Assembly: GCF_028657945.1 (NCBI RefSeq)
Contig: NZ_CP059693.1
Coordinates: forward strand, 5,270,001 to 5,334,000
Source of the DNA: Thalassomonas haliotis
Lineage (GTDB): Bacteria; Pseudomonadota; Gammaproteobacteria; Enterobacterales; Alteromonadaceae
Length of the DNA: 64,000 nucleotides
Direction: 5' to 3'
The translations under genes and the position numbers were made by a program. Of the stretch, positions 52,801 through 55,853 are shown in pieces. The first letter of the stretch is position 1. Every line of letters starts with the position of its first letter. The notes beneath the pieces were generated by a model, which searched no databases, was not told the origin of the DNA, and saw nothing but the letters and a program-made list of their open reading frames with translations.

Positions 52801-53116
52801 CGGCATTGGCATCAACTTCTACCCCGGAGGACGTGGTAAAAGCCGGCAGCTGAAACGGGCTGGCAGAGGCTTGCGCACTAGCATTACGGGCGGCGTTGAC
52901 GGTTATATTCGCTGATGAACGGCTATTTGCCGCTAAATTGGCGGCAACCTGGTTTTCAAGCAAGGTACGATTAGACGCCAGCAACTGCTGATTGCGCATC
53001 TGCTCCGCGACAATTTCCAAGCGGTCAATACGTTCGGCTGAGACAACTAACGGATTGGTTGTCATGATAACTATCAATAAATAACCGATAACAGCTTTTA
53101 ACTTTACGCTAAACAT
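31367..53116 (-). CDS. Giant TpsA exoprotein (CdiA/FhaB-like), 7249 aa
   Basis: A two-partner secretion adhesin/toxin. Signal peptide (about 1-27, GYLLIVIMTTNPLVVSA). TPS secretion domain (about 55-370) with NANGISCNGCGFINTPR. Next, some 4500 residues of degenerate LDNSGGxIxSxGxLxL repeats that should form a long beta-helix, including a recurring HxGxG motif. A Ser/Gly/Gln-rich segment spans about 5020-5170. A second repeat region (about 5500-6600) shows NLSVAAGNNLESQG and DVLLGAIENK, like the FHA-2 repeats. Before the end come a hydrophobic region and a Gly/Asn-rich linker (about 7000-7070), then a kinase-like C-terminal domain. It is one uninterrupted ORF. It follows tpsB by 18 bp and precedes the immunity candidate. 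Confidence 0.93.
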   Translation of the reverse strand: MFSVKLKAVIGYLLIVIMTTNPLVVSAERIDRLEIVAEQMRNQQLLASNRTLLENQVAANLAANSRSSANITVNAARNASAQASASPFQLPAFTTSSGVEVDANAANINQAGLKESANGTTVVDIAEASAKGVSHNLFSKFNVSESGLILNNSLTPQISVLGGWTDGNRRLAGGSAKIILAEVNGGSASSLLGYTEILGNSAEFVLANANGISCNGCGFINTPRVIFATGAPDVLNGELRGFNINQGSVVFDGLGMNAGNVSQFDILTRAMYVNAAIYSDKLNILTGANYYDYQTGQGKALSEQPLGVKPLFALDASALGSMYSNSITLLGTEAGLGVRSEGLVNAVNELELTADGELRLKDTLANESVRLNSASGDITTTGSTYADQVSVSAGGSLNNQGTLAAATQLDIKSAELQQSGEIYAGLDGEGQLQAGAALSIEVANTLTNEGNIANISEILLSAGELVNEENGLLQSDNINIGAAQLTNSGDISGEAVSLSGGTGVNSGNIQANEVNIGLNDFTLEQGQLYQYGEQGALKVDGQSFQVNGGLVVTEGLAQIDASEQVLNRGDWLAQGTLELSTGDFSNSGTLEVQTGSSFTLENLNNSGNLLFTYALTPQLNISQTLNNNGGVLQFSSEDIAISANALSNDGGQINLLGNGALVLNMVQTLDNSQGLIVATQLALAGDQLINTGGNIQGELVSLSARELSNGQGVIAAFDQQDNSLQLNISERLDNSFGTIEAYSNNLNVTSADIINNQGQLLHSGSGQLSLGSTSLDNNQGLIRTGHNADITSENLANSEGVISAGNELALTVNSLSNSGGNIVSQLIAINAEQLVNEQGNIQAQQALTIAADKLENLGGQLISEQSISLSGQQVNNQQGLIEAGTGLTANISESLTNNGGQISGQNLAITTDNLLNQDAYLTATQQLDLVADTVSNRGEALISADAVTLTGSNLANGDSSTIQARQLALNGSALVNSGLLLASGEAVDALSIQGEQLENSGRIESHGQDFNLLDIAVDNSGQLLHFGSGVLRLSSNNSLANENGVIYGQGQIELAQAALNNLNGEISAGQGLDISVNRLDNQQGLIQSAEDFAIRAGELDNRQGQMINLGGSSSELVVSNRLHNESGIIEINSSQAVINSQSLTNESGTLVANNLNLAVNAIDNGEDGVINAAGSLSVFATSLENAGVISSASASLTASSFNNSGSFISNMLQLSATDITNSGELLVQSAVISGNSLTNSGVIQVSGLSSGAELELDLANLTNSGTLYSNSENLKLSELLLDNQEGTIMHTGSGVLSIDTLADLNNQSGVIATAGELTLSATSLDNSQGQISSTGSLVITTPGVLNQQGQIRAGSLAIVTDSLDNSGGQLAALSDVAGALRLELSANPDSQLDNAGGLIYSAGSENTLSAAELDNTDGEIYLVGDGSISAAQLNNLGTGQITGEGQLMLDTDQLVNEGSISGEGLSLTAEQLTNSGYIQALGQSGESLAIATPSLSNRGVIYSGGENLSLTQMLLDNTGGSIVHAGAGVFTLELQQTLENTGGELIANGQLALTSDIINNSQGLIQSSGDMTLTTGQVNNAAGVLASGALLDISSPEIDNSQGEISGGQVRLAADNLTNTQGQILASLAQSSMQDGILPAAAEINISNHFDNSSGQLLIAGQNAHINAAAITNSDGAIVLAGDGELEVNTTTLDNLGSGQVAANGRLTLNTRALASQGSISADQLSISAQTITQSGELLAAANLDLSADTLDNQGDMLAQQINLAARQVNNSGSLSSSGTGGNSLALTVEQLGNSGSIISNGESLDFSDMLFDNTGGTLAHFGAGVLTLDVQNELNNVAGIIATQGSLALTTGVVNNEQGLIQAGGSAVIALDELNNIDGDIVLLAGQLLTLNIAQTLDNSGGRLAGGQVALTSDSLINDNGAIEAFNETGQALTVAVTEKISNTNGSIFAASESAAISAAELENLGGSISHSGSGTLALDITRITSGSNNHGQGQIASNGALALTADELSNNGLIYSQGNMALTVGQLLNLTDAGISAAELTLALDNLTNSGLIQAADTLVNAATVNNRGQWLVDGELSLTADSLDNSSGLLQATQDVAITTGQVDNRGGQLVVTGGDQLVINVSENIDNSGGVIASNALDNRLQLKQLDNSQGSMEFLQDLSITADRLSNRQGSLAANNANLTVTDIDNGDSGQIIAAQQLALDTDTLTSNGAIAANELTLQAQTLSQASSGQLSAATADINVTNISNNGLISADGLTVSSSEINNSGTLAASTSLTVSATNLNNINGLINSNGQLALTLTGLVNRQGNIYADQAVIATNTLLNEDGEIAAFADSGLSLALTVTTSLDNQEGLIYANGDSANITAAGISNSGDISYAGNGLLTLTTALLDNLATGSVASAGALSVTAADLNNSGALLADNLTLSGDSLTSDGNIQAQQLTLAATTLNNAGVIETQQAQLTLTALTNSGQLLAAGEQEQSLLLALQTLNNTGIIASNGENFSLSNLVLNNDNGQILHYGQGVFTLEVLDSLAVDTLNNNGGLLLSDGSLNLKTDTLANDQGEIVAAHLTLDSDQLLNRQGALIGTQSLTLNADELDNSRGQVLALGENGQSLTVNVSNSLDNQLGQIYGAGEQALLSATSLDNRGGTISHSGTDVLTINTGSVDNTLSQTDPATHISTIAGNSALVINSQNLNSEGALSAGELALNSTSINNRGAIDATRLTINSQSLDNSGDIVAGQALLTSTGLNNSGNIIARGSSGESLQLFTDSLTNTGALISYGEDLSLTDMAINNQAGQIAHLGEGSFTLNTSGEVINDQGEILTEGSLALTAATLTNTSGLVQADNGMALTLDNINNSQGNLLVFARELMTLTVGDSVNNQGGVIGAQNLVLSSKSLDNSLDNGSGSGGQILATAISLTSETINNNDGLLHADNLSVNADSLTNAGGLVAGNAGFAMTIAGLLDNNAGQIVTTAADATINAFDLSNDGGLISQQNTEKLQLTVTNNLSNGSGQITSAQQLQLLAANLDNQGVIDAASLELDVTNLNNRGTLQGGQLDIDSTSFDNSGLILATGTSGQSLTINAGGVITNSGQIQSHGEQLVFNQIVDNSQGTLVHAGSGLLSLAQLINQDGAVYALADFALSGGDLNNQNGVLQVSGDSRLTLDNLDNTGGEISSFGDTATLDIAQSLTNDNGSIIGDVEQLTVNAADIINGSGVIASGDKLTLNADNIGSNGGLIRSENLLTINSQSLSNNGNGVISAANLDIDSSNIDNQNGVLESSTSMALTLANINNQNGLVLSGGESFALTLSGLFDNSQGGELEVNSTNWTLDNQNINNQGGTLRHTGSGEFVISSTQALNNQSGVIAGLGNVTLNLDGETGGDALNNTSGVIQASGDLTLNSDYNLNNTAGVLLSEGALELEANSLDNTGGQLLSASGLALSLTDELANNNGLVYNQGGDFTLAADTLNNGSGVLLQQGAGSFALTLANLNSSGEISAVGVLAIDAANVNNAGVIQAAQLTLNSGQLVNSGTLAGELLTLTATNIGNSGVLYASDSQSESLILNTGNEINNRGGVIQTRGTGLTLNNGVDNSQGEILLLSGGTLSANKVINNQGQLLSLGDLTLEGSLSNQGGTIEAAQALDIDSGAVNNSGGGMFAGGSLTLDAGSLNNSGGSITGSGSVYRINTSGAIDNSNGVMASSATNMEISGASFNNQQGSAIHQGSGSLALSGFSDLNNNGGTLASGGVIALALNSLSNNSINGRQAVISGQDVRLTINEVSNRGGVIQADNLSVNSTNLDNSGGLLLSRSSSGNSLDLTVSGALTNNSGGIIESNASNLDLRNIGTLSNNGGQIRLQGNGALTISQAGSFDNGSGALISQGSLALSTGTLNNNSGVITSRGNQVLTAGSLQSSGGQIESAGNLTLDIGGAVNNSSGSVVAGGSLNLDAGGSLTNSSGVIFSGSNATVDASSINNTSGTLAANGSLTIDGGSSFANNGGVVQSDGQLQLSAASVANRSGLMQGQSVNVGSSGAVDNSGGAINGSTVVLSGSSLNNSSGTVLASSSGSNSLNLSALGTINNSGGTLASYAQNWLLSLNNISNSGGNLIHKGSGSFTLSQSGTMQNSGTVATGGNLVLAAGSVNNSGQLQAAGSLSLNGGLTNGSSARITAQNITVNGGSSSISNSGQISAANNLALSGASISNSNLLYGGSSANLSGGTISNSGTLSADDLSVSGFSTLTNSGRIESANASFSGNQFNNNGSGVLVASGSTSNALNLAVSQLTNAGTIYNSGSSMSFGGSVTNSGQLIHAGTGTLVLGNNGTVDIDGGKVSTAGRASLQGNLSGSGDLYARQALSIDTSGTFVNTGSKLYTEGDLQINSEVENRGGQLIADGTLGITTSGTVNNSNGLMQGNNVDIRAGTVNNSGGTITSTGSGSGQILAGSLDNSNGTIQSSNTSFTVKATSGNLDNGGGTISHSGSGALTVNASGSITQNGGQIATAGALLMDAGASINNDGGAITAADFDIDAGSWFSNVGGEVIGFNNGNSALSASSINNSSGKIANDGSSLAILTQGALDNSNGQITSAGTGVLDINAGSVKNDGGGSLILANGSIDLSGGSSLSSSGMISAASALTVSASSIGNSGTLASRNGAADVQSSNTLTNSGTISGKSALDIGAGSLNNSGSLQSDGGVTVDSNILALGKIYGRDLNLTTYSAFNLASGDTLSASGNLVLNTSGNNITNRGSIVAGGSATLSGGALTNSGSIQSDGNGQLNFGSISNTGTLSSDATLTVNGNITNSGTVAAAGTLDINGNASNSNLLFAGANMTIDGNITNTNSIYSGGDATLRGGTITNNAGSIGAARNLSLTGTITNNRSSTSTSFSEGETTVSTSGGGSPGEPGFSGYGGSRDKITYVTKTSTSTTVYNASVGGTAGTIAAGNNLSLSGNITNNYSTISAGGNITLSGSRLTNNSVQNKSISTTTEIRQKWVARCLVGLENGSCGEPGVYRLDSEQETGTSTEENFIGGAYGTIAAGGSISGNLSGQLEATDASPTGPGSRSASTNVSGSSGSASRGGSAGSNSSQSASVSTSSGTSQSTGGQSQSASGVSGNAGTNVSVALQNQQQNFSGNNSQSSGANTGAVSIAASGNTSERASGSATATGQTISNGEQASLASGSQQMASFDGNGELDSQAAVSSGSAVGSSNLTDNGYNQNQLAGIAQVNNQAVAGAAEQNQGTAGSALVVGSGVSLNVTQNNQAVNGYQQTTSQSTGAVSQGSSYNGLTARQRQAAGFTDGPQPLAGHEQLAINETPTDAVAANDPRFDSNSGSSQADNLAAQEAVATGSTLALVSSGGVSFVGGARGSSQHASAFKDQDMNYITPVTGNPGNEGPGSVETQQVAVQSSDAGAQRSEELTVNGPSLAVSGENPEHNYSEENREQYLSEQALLGSEHFLDTIGHDPDEVLRQQIENDQGLSEQRQLSQQQLAQDATQALINEAAGHGDYLTSLIELEAAAAAHAEVATSADGVNGSGSVQASQNVFLTDEQVRVLTQDLGFDQDYINDGQTQLYAAVGQNDLLADGVTIGAGTYLDIRADGGITVEAGIAGNSGVILRSEGELETTALTFLDSDELIGLELGGDFINTLDLSAQAIILDIGGDFTNDAALTAGTELSLTSGGDVINNNSLLSNGSLQINAGGDLLNQQALIAGNEVVLNAGGDIINRTEYEQSTWEREHKRGTDSVTYTSVGEASEIISTGSLAMNAGNNIDLQGSKLSAAGDISLYAGNDVLLGAIENKSGRERYFKGGYKISHDTTYDVASLQAGGNLSVAAGNNLESQGALLAAGGDVSLAAGNEMNLLGVSESHMASSKKTKKSTFKKKITLKESQHDTVHGTTVAAGGDVLINALKNEDGSLSVQQSGDVNIVGSTLQSGGDMVLAGNDINVLAQSYTDYEMKSVSKKSFGGLKSKAKLDAEKTQKLSSSQLNSGADLTLLSGDDITIGGSELFAGNDINVAAFDELLITAGEETSQVEKMRKKGGFLSGGSFYSSKEKMNGETATTAYSSLLDAQGNINMDVGSATVVGSDVIAGGGLDIETDIGDIQVLAAQETVETYSHERKIEVGFGDALKGLSSPTDMVKVEDGQLKFSIGNATYDNVDFSSTRTSQRGSTLAANESITLDSVADILIEGSDIISDADGNADSSSNTEGSVNLIAGDNVIIREAEESYEETLEETHGEADMSIVVQHQAVELAKSAEAFAEATEKVKQAEEDYRTYKKERDGLENRLAQLEAEYEAGTPGVTYTDLIELRELVEDVQSDEDWYVTGIALATADATMKGVNLKQQIAASGASTATYGFNVGVQLDVDATKTSSQYEETTSRASNVSGNNINIVTGLNSRDSGQGNTSTTLIQGSDLFAGNELNIDTGTLDIQASRDTSSRSMETQNGHITVAQTLWGAAGGPTVSASYNRNENRDRSTTYNNSTLSANDINITTTGDTNIQGGNIAATNDLNLDVGGDLTLESMQNRTSGSNKGFGISGGFGFNAGENSEMIQVATGEGASGEFGATREVAVRTELGDTTGGVGSVNGGLNASSGRYQTRETVLSSITGGGEVNINVDGNTNIVGALIAARDEEGNDTGKLNLSTGTLTFTDLTNTSYSSQQNAGINANVGIGATVNDPNATSPTGDSNTGSNSLDVNSSQYTYSNTSSIEVGKTLATIGEGNVTVGGETLGEGETEDLNINRDTDNVDKALYSVDRQEGNIDLTVDHEQVAIAAEAVAEAVVAVKREIQTWGNQAPPEVQLLMPGIEDYIEAQIKAGVDADALIAALNSEKAQAAVDTLDPLIKMAEDNPEQLVAALNAKKYIDEDQVSTDENGLVHIEVNGSKLPLKTEVLEALGVVNEAVAAVAESDSALVIGMLLTGLRGVPGMIVEAAVGATIGEEVDEAKGTVADEIAAWGTNKENTEEFGEDLADEQRYGGGEIHQNVAGGSVLVVDLVAAAILGAAAKKLSDKEGSDSEGNTGDGSSTPEAGAGGGSTPPGGNNGNGSHGDNNNSGENNNRGNEESNNDDYNNSGVDNSDDYDSTDESSQTLNDVDIPTDLNNSDLEFIDGGAFKEVYAIEGNDSLVVAVPRETGQLAIDDLTLEINSLNRLDEMGFPVIKNYGITEVDGKPGLLLERIDGAQSSKMIGDDFDGTIEIYPNADLSRLNQQSISDLTEIKNGLLDNNVGVGDLQFLIDSSGNVRINDPMDITDGVDPGNIKFIEELIKRANND
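39700..50850 (-). repeat. HxGxG-punctuated beta-helix repeats of TpsA
   Basis: A motif of the form (L/I)xHxGxGxL recurs about 15 times at irregular but similar spacing. Examples are LLHSGSGQL, LLHFGSGVL, IMHTGSGVL, IVHAGAGVF, LAHFGAGVL, ISHSGSGTL, ILHYGQGVF, IAHLGEGSF, LVHAGSGLL, LRHTGSGEF, AIHQGSGSL, LIHKGSGSF and LIHAGTGTL. Each follows a 'NSGxIxSxGExLxLxxMLLDN' segment. This gives a higher-order unit of roughly 200-300 residues built from shorter repeats. Confidence 0.7.
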
Positions 53117-53134
53117 CTAAGTGTTAATCCTTGA

Positions 53135-54886
53135 TCAAAAGTTATAGCGAACCGTCAGGTCCAGCTCTTGTTGTTGTGCATTTAAAAAGTCGGGCACACG
53201 CAGCGCCCTGGCATACGACAGGCTCAGGCTGACCCCAAAGATACTGGCCTGGGCGCCGATAACCGAACCGGCAAGCCAGTCGGAGTTGCGGTCCTGGTAC
53301 TCGGGTAAGTTGCTGGTGCCGACGTCCAAACCGAAAAAAACGGTCAGCCTGGGCAACAAAGCCAACGGGGTTTCCAGCGGCAGATAAAAATCGTTTCTCA
53401 GGTAACCGCCCCGGTAGCCGAACAAGGAATCGCCGGAAATGCCGCGTACCGAATAACGGCCGCCGACACTCAGCCCTTCCGAGGCCAGGATCACTTGCGG
53501 GGAATAAAACCAGTTTAATTGGGAAGAAAACTGCACCGGCTGCTCAGCCAGGGTAAAAGCGCCGCTAAAACCCAGCTCCAGCTGGTACTTAATAAACTGA
53601 AAGTCGTCTTCGGCATCCGCCAGCTCGCGTTTGGCATCGAACCAGGGCACACTTTTATTGATATGCAGGGCGCCGTTTAAGGTGCCGGTGGAAAAATACC
53701 GGGTGTAGTCCGCCGACAGATCCCAGACATAAATGGTGCGGGAAGAGGTATCGAGGAAAACGTCTTCGATATAATTGCGGCTTTCTTTACGGTTAAAGGA
53801 CAAGCCGAGGTTGAGCTTGTCGGCGCTGCCGCGGTACAGGGTATTTTGTGCGATAAAGCTGCTGTTAAAAGAGGTGCCGTGGGTCAGGAAATCGACACTG
53901 GCCCCCAATACCGTTTGTTCGTATTGGTAATAGTTGTTATTGAGGCTAAATAACCAATAGCCGTAAGGCACGCTGGCCACCAGGGAATAACTGCGGGATT
54001 TCGATTGCGGCAGCTCGTGCTCGCCGATATTGGATGAAAAAGAACTCACCAGGGAGTCGTTGATGCCGAACAGGTTTTCATAGATAAAAGAGGCATCGAG
54101 CTGATATTCGCCGGTCGCTTCCACCCCGGTATTATTGATGCCGACAGATGCCCGCCAGTTGCTTGCCTCCCGGTTGTCGACCCGCACCACAGAGCTGCCC
54201 TGGTTCTGCCCGGGTAATAGCGCCGTTTTTGCCTGGTTCTGTCCGAGGCGGTTTAAGTTCTCAAGCCCCTGCTCTAAATCCCGCAGGTTTAATAACTTGC
54301 CTGTGCGCCCGGGAAAGGCCAGCGCCAGCTGTTTTTCCGTCAACAAAGGCTCTGTACCGCTTTTTTCACCGACATGCGTTTCACCTGGGGAAAGGGCCTG
54401 GATAAAACCTTCCAGCACCAGGACATGCAAAATGCCGTCAGATAAATCCTGCGGCTGGATATAGGCGCGGCTGGTGACATAACCGTGGTTGAGATATAAA
54501 TTCGATATCTCGGTAACCAGCTGATTAATGCGGTTGAGGCCGATGCACTGATGTTCAAAGGAGGAGCTGATGCTGCTAATTTCCTGTTCGCTAAACACAG
54601 TCACATTTTCCACTATCACCCGGTTTATATCGAAACAGGCGCCGGCATCATCACTGAGAAAAGCCTGCTCTTGTTCCCGATACTGCTCCTGCAGGAAAAC
54701 ATCCTGTTTTTTCAGTAAGGGATCGAGCTGGCTTTTAATACGATCCTGACCCTGTTTGATTTGTTTTTCATGATCAGAGAGCTTCTGCTCCTGGGCATAA
54801 AGGCCGGGAGTACAAACAAACCCCGTCAACAACAGCAACAGCTGAGTGAACGCACAGATTTTTATTGGCTTTTGATATAAACGCAT
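53135..54886 (-). CDS. TpsB outer-membrane transporter (ShlB/FhaC family)
   Basis: About 583 residues of a two-partner secretion pore that exports the TpsA protein across the outer membrane. After a signal peptide (FTQLLLLLTGFVCTPGLYA) there is a Gln/Glu-rich helix, a POTRA region (CFDINRVIVENVTVFSEQEISSI, then LVTEISNLYLNHGYVTSRAYIQPQDLSDGILHVLVLEGFI) and a 16-stranded barrel with NRLGQNQAKTALLPGQNQGSSVV, SVGGRYSVRGISGDSLFGYRG and a C-terminal LTVRYNF. I choose the ATG at 54886 over a TTG two codons upstream. It is the first gene of the tpsB-tpsA-immunity operon and is preceded by a GEMM riboswitch. Confidence 0.94.
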   Translation of the reverse strand: MRLYQKPIKICAFTQLLLLLTGFVCTPGLYAQEQKLSDHEKQIKQGQDRIKSQLDPLLKKQDVFLQEQYREQEQAFLSDDAGACFDINRVIVENVTVFSEQEISSISSSFEHQCIGLNRINQLVTEISNLYLNHGYVTSRAYIQPQDLSDGILHVLVLEGFIQALSPGETHVGEKSGTEPLLTEKQLALAFPGRTGKLLNLRDLEQGLENLNRLGQNQAKTALLPGQNQGSSVVRVDNREASNWRASVGINNTGVEATGEYQLDASFIYENLFGINDSLVSSFSSNIGEHELPQSKSRSYSLVASVPYGYWLFSLNNNYYQYEQTVLGASVDFLTHGTSFNSSFIAQNTLYRGSADKLNLGLSFNRKESRNYIEDVFLDTSSRTIYVWDLSADYTRYFSTGTLNGALHINKSVPWFDAKRELADAEDDFQFIKYQLELGFSGAFTLAEQPVQFSSQLNWFYSPQVILASEGLSVGGRYSVRGISGDSLFGYRGGYLRNDFYLPLETPLALLPRLTVFFGLDVGTSNLPEYQDRNSDWLAGSVIGAQASIFGVSLSLSYARALRVPDFLNAQQQELDLTVRYNF

Positions 54887-54892
54887 AAACAA

Positions 54893-55264
54893 ACCGGGTA
54901 AAACAATAAGAAAAAATTAATTCGATAACCCCCAAGAAAAGCGCGATGTCCGGGGCAGCCGAACAACAGCTTCAATTAGGGAAACTTAAAACAAGCAACG
55001 TTTTAGTTGACAGAGAAAGTCGTCAGGGAAGCGGTAAAAAGCAATACAGGCAAAAGCCAGACAAGAGAAAACAGCAGGAAAAAACTGGAATCGGGATAAC
55101 AGATAATACATAGATTCTATAAATCCTTTTAAATTAAAACTTCATCGAGGAATGTTGTTCAGCTCCCATACAAATGGCATTGCACAGGTTTCAAAAGATA
55201 TAAACAGAATATCGGACACAGACAGAAATGCAGATCCGGTAATAGCGAATGATTACCCGGACAT
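54893..55264 (-). promoter_or_regulatory. Long 5' leader of the tpsB operon
   Basis: About 370 bp between the GEMM aptamer and the tpsB start, with no credible gene. It must hold the expression platform linking the aptamer to translation or termination. I saw no strong terminator hairpin, so control through RNA folding over a longer range, or at initiation, is possible. Confidence 0.4.
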
Positions 55265-55343
55265 TAACCTCGGTAGTCCCACTATCTGCCTATTTTCAAC
55301 AGACTGGTGACTTTGCGTCCAGACCTCGCGATCTGTTTGCCAT
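55265..55343 (-). ncRNA. c-di-GMP-I (GEMM) riboswitch upstream of tpsB-tpsA
   Basis: On the minus strand: GGCAAAC (55335-55341), CAGATCGCGAGGTCTG with a GCGA tetraloop, GGACGCAAAGTC, a second stem (CCAGTCTG ... GGCAGATAG) and GTGGGACTACCGAGG. The core positions and the GNRA loop match the c-di-GMP-I aptamer and also the aptamer at 27371-27445. The downstream gene is tpsB, with tpsA after it, so the adhesin operon is probably c-di-GMP responsive. Whether binding activates or represses is not visible from the sequence. Confidence 0.85.
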
Positions 55344-55379
55344 TATCTCGTTAAATTTTTTTACACAATTACGAAATTG

Positions 55380-55415
55380 CGGCGAAATATTAACAGATCG
55401 TAACTGGTTGGACAA
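55380..55415 (-). promoter_or_regulatory. Putative promoter of the riboswitch-tpsBA transcript
   Basis: On the minus strand TTGTCC and TAATAT are 17 bp apart, about 40 bp upstream of the aptamer. The -10 region (CGATCTGTTAATAT) resembles that upstream of the other aptamer (CGCTCTGTTAACAT). Match to consensus is moderate. Confidence 0.4.
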
Positions 55416-55486
55416 CAAAATTTAATAATTCGTGTATTTTTATTCATCAATTTGTTGCTAATAATTACACAAGCAAGGAGTGGATA

Positions 55487-55804
55487 TTGCCTCCGATACA
55501 CCCCGACTGCACCAACAAAAAGCAATCCCACTCTACAATCAGAGCACCAGGAAGACCCAAAATTAAGCAGGACAAACAACAGAGTTTTCTCAACATCAAT
55601 ATTCTTGCCCGGCCCTTAGTTATAACTGAAAAAACTTCATTATTATCGAAAATGAACAAAGCAGCCGCACTGGCCGGGTCACAGATAACAATAACAACTC
55701 CCTTCAAAATTAATTTCAACGAACACAATGTAACCGGTTGCAAGAGAATAAGTAACCGGTTACAGTGTGTTCGTGGTCTTCAAATATGCAGGCAACTTTT
55801 ATAA
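55487..55804 (+). pseudogene. Possible truncated TetR-family regulator N-terminus
   Basis: A 105-residue ORF with a TTG start preceded by a strong AAGGAG site at good spacing. RAPGRPKIKQDKQQ followed by KTSLLSKMNKAAALAGS resembles the start and helix-turn-helix of TetR/AcrR repressors (GRPK..., then a MNKVAALAGVSKATLY-like segment). After about residue 65 the similarity ends and no ligand-binding domain follows, so it is probably a broken regulator. The 3' end overlaps the LacI-type operator pair. Assignment is tentative. Confidence 0.3.
55721..55772 (+). promoter_or_regulatory. Double LacI-type operator within a large palindrome
   Basis: Two operator half-palindromes, TGTAACCGGTTGCA (55729-55742) and AGTAACCGGTTACA (55751-55764), lie 22 bp apart. 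They match the TGTAACCGGTTACA pattern used by LacI-family regulators. Both are embedded in an inverted repeat of about 54 bp beginning CGAACACA and ending TGTGTTCG. It is upstream of the polysaccharide hydrolase gene, which a sugar-responsive repressor would plausibly control. The regulator gene is not in the window. Confidence 0.65.
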
Positions 55805-55853
55805 CAAGCAGATTTATATGACATCGGCAAAAAGAGATTGAAGGGTAATGTTT

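Noticed and set aside
32304-52853. Many long plus-strand ORFs opposite tpsA (for example 40890-42089, 39060-40100, 43788-44783)
   Set aside because: They are rich in Leu, Pro, Ser and Ala because they mirror the Gly/Asn/Ser/Leu repeats of tpsA. They have no family features and no ribosome sites, and they disappear where the repeats end. They are composition artefacts.
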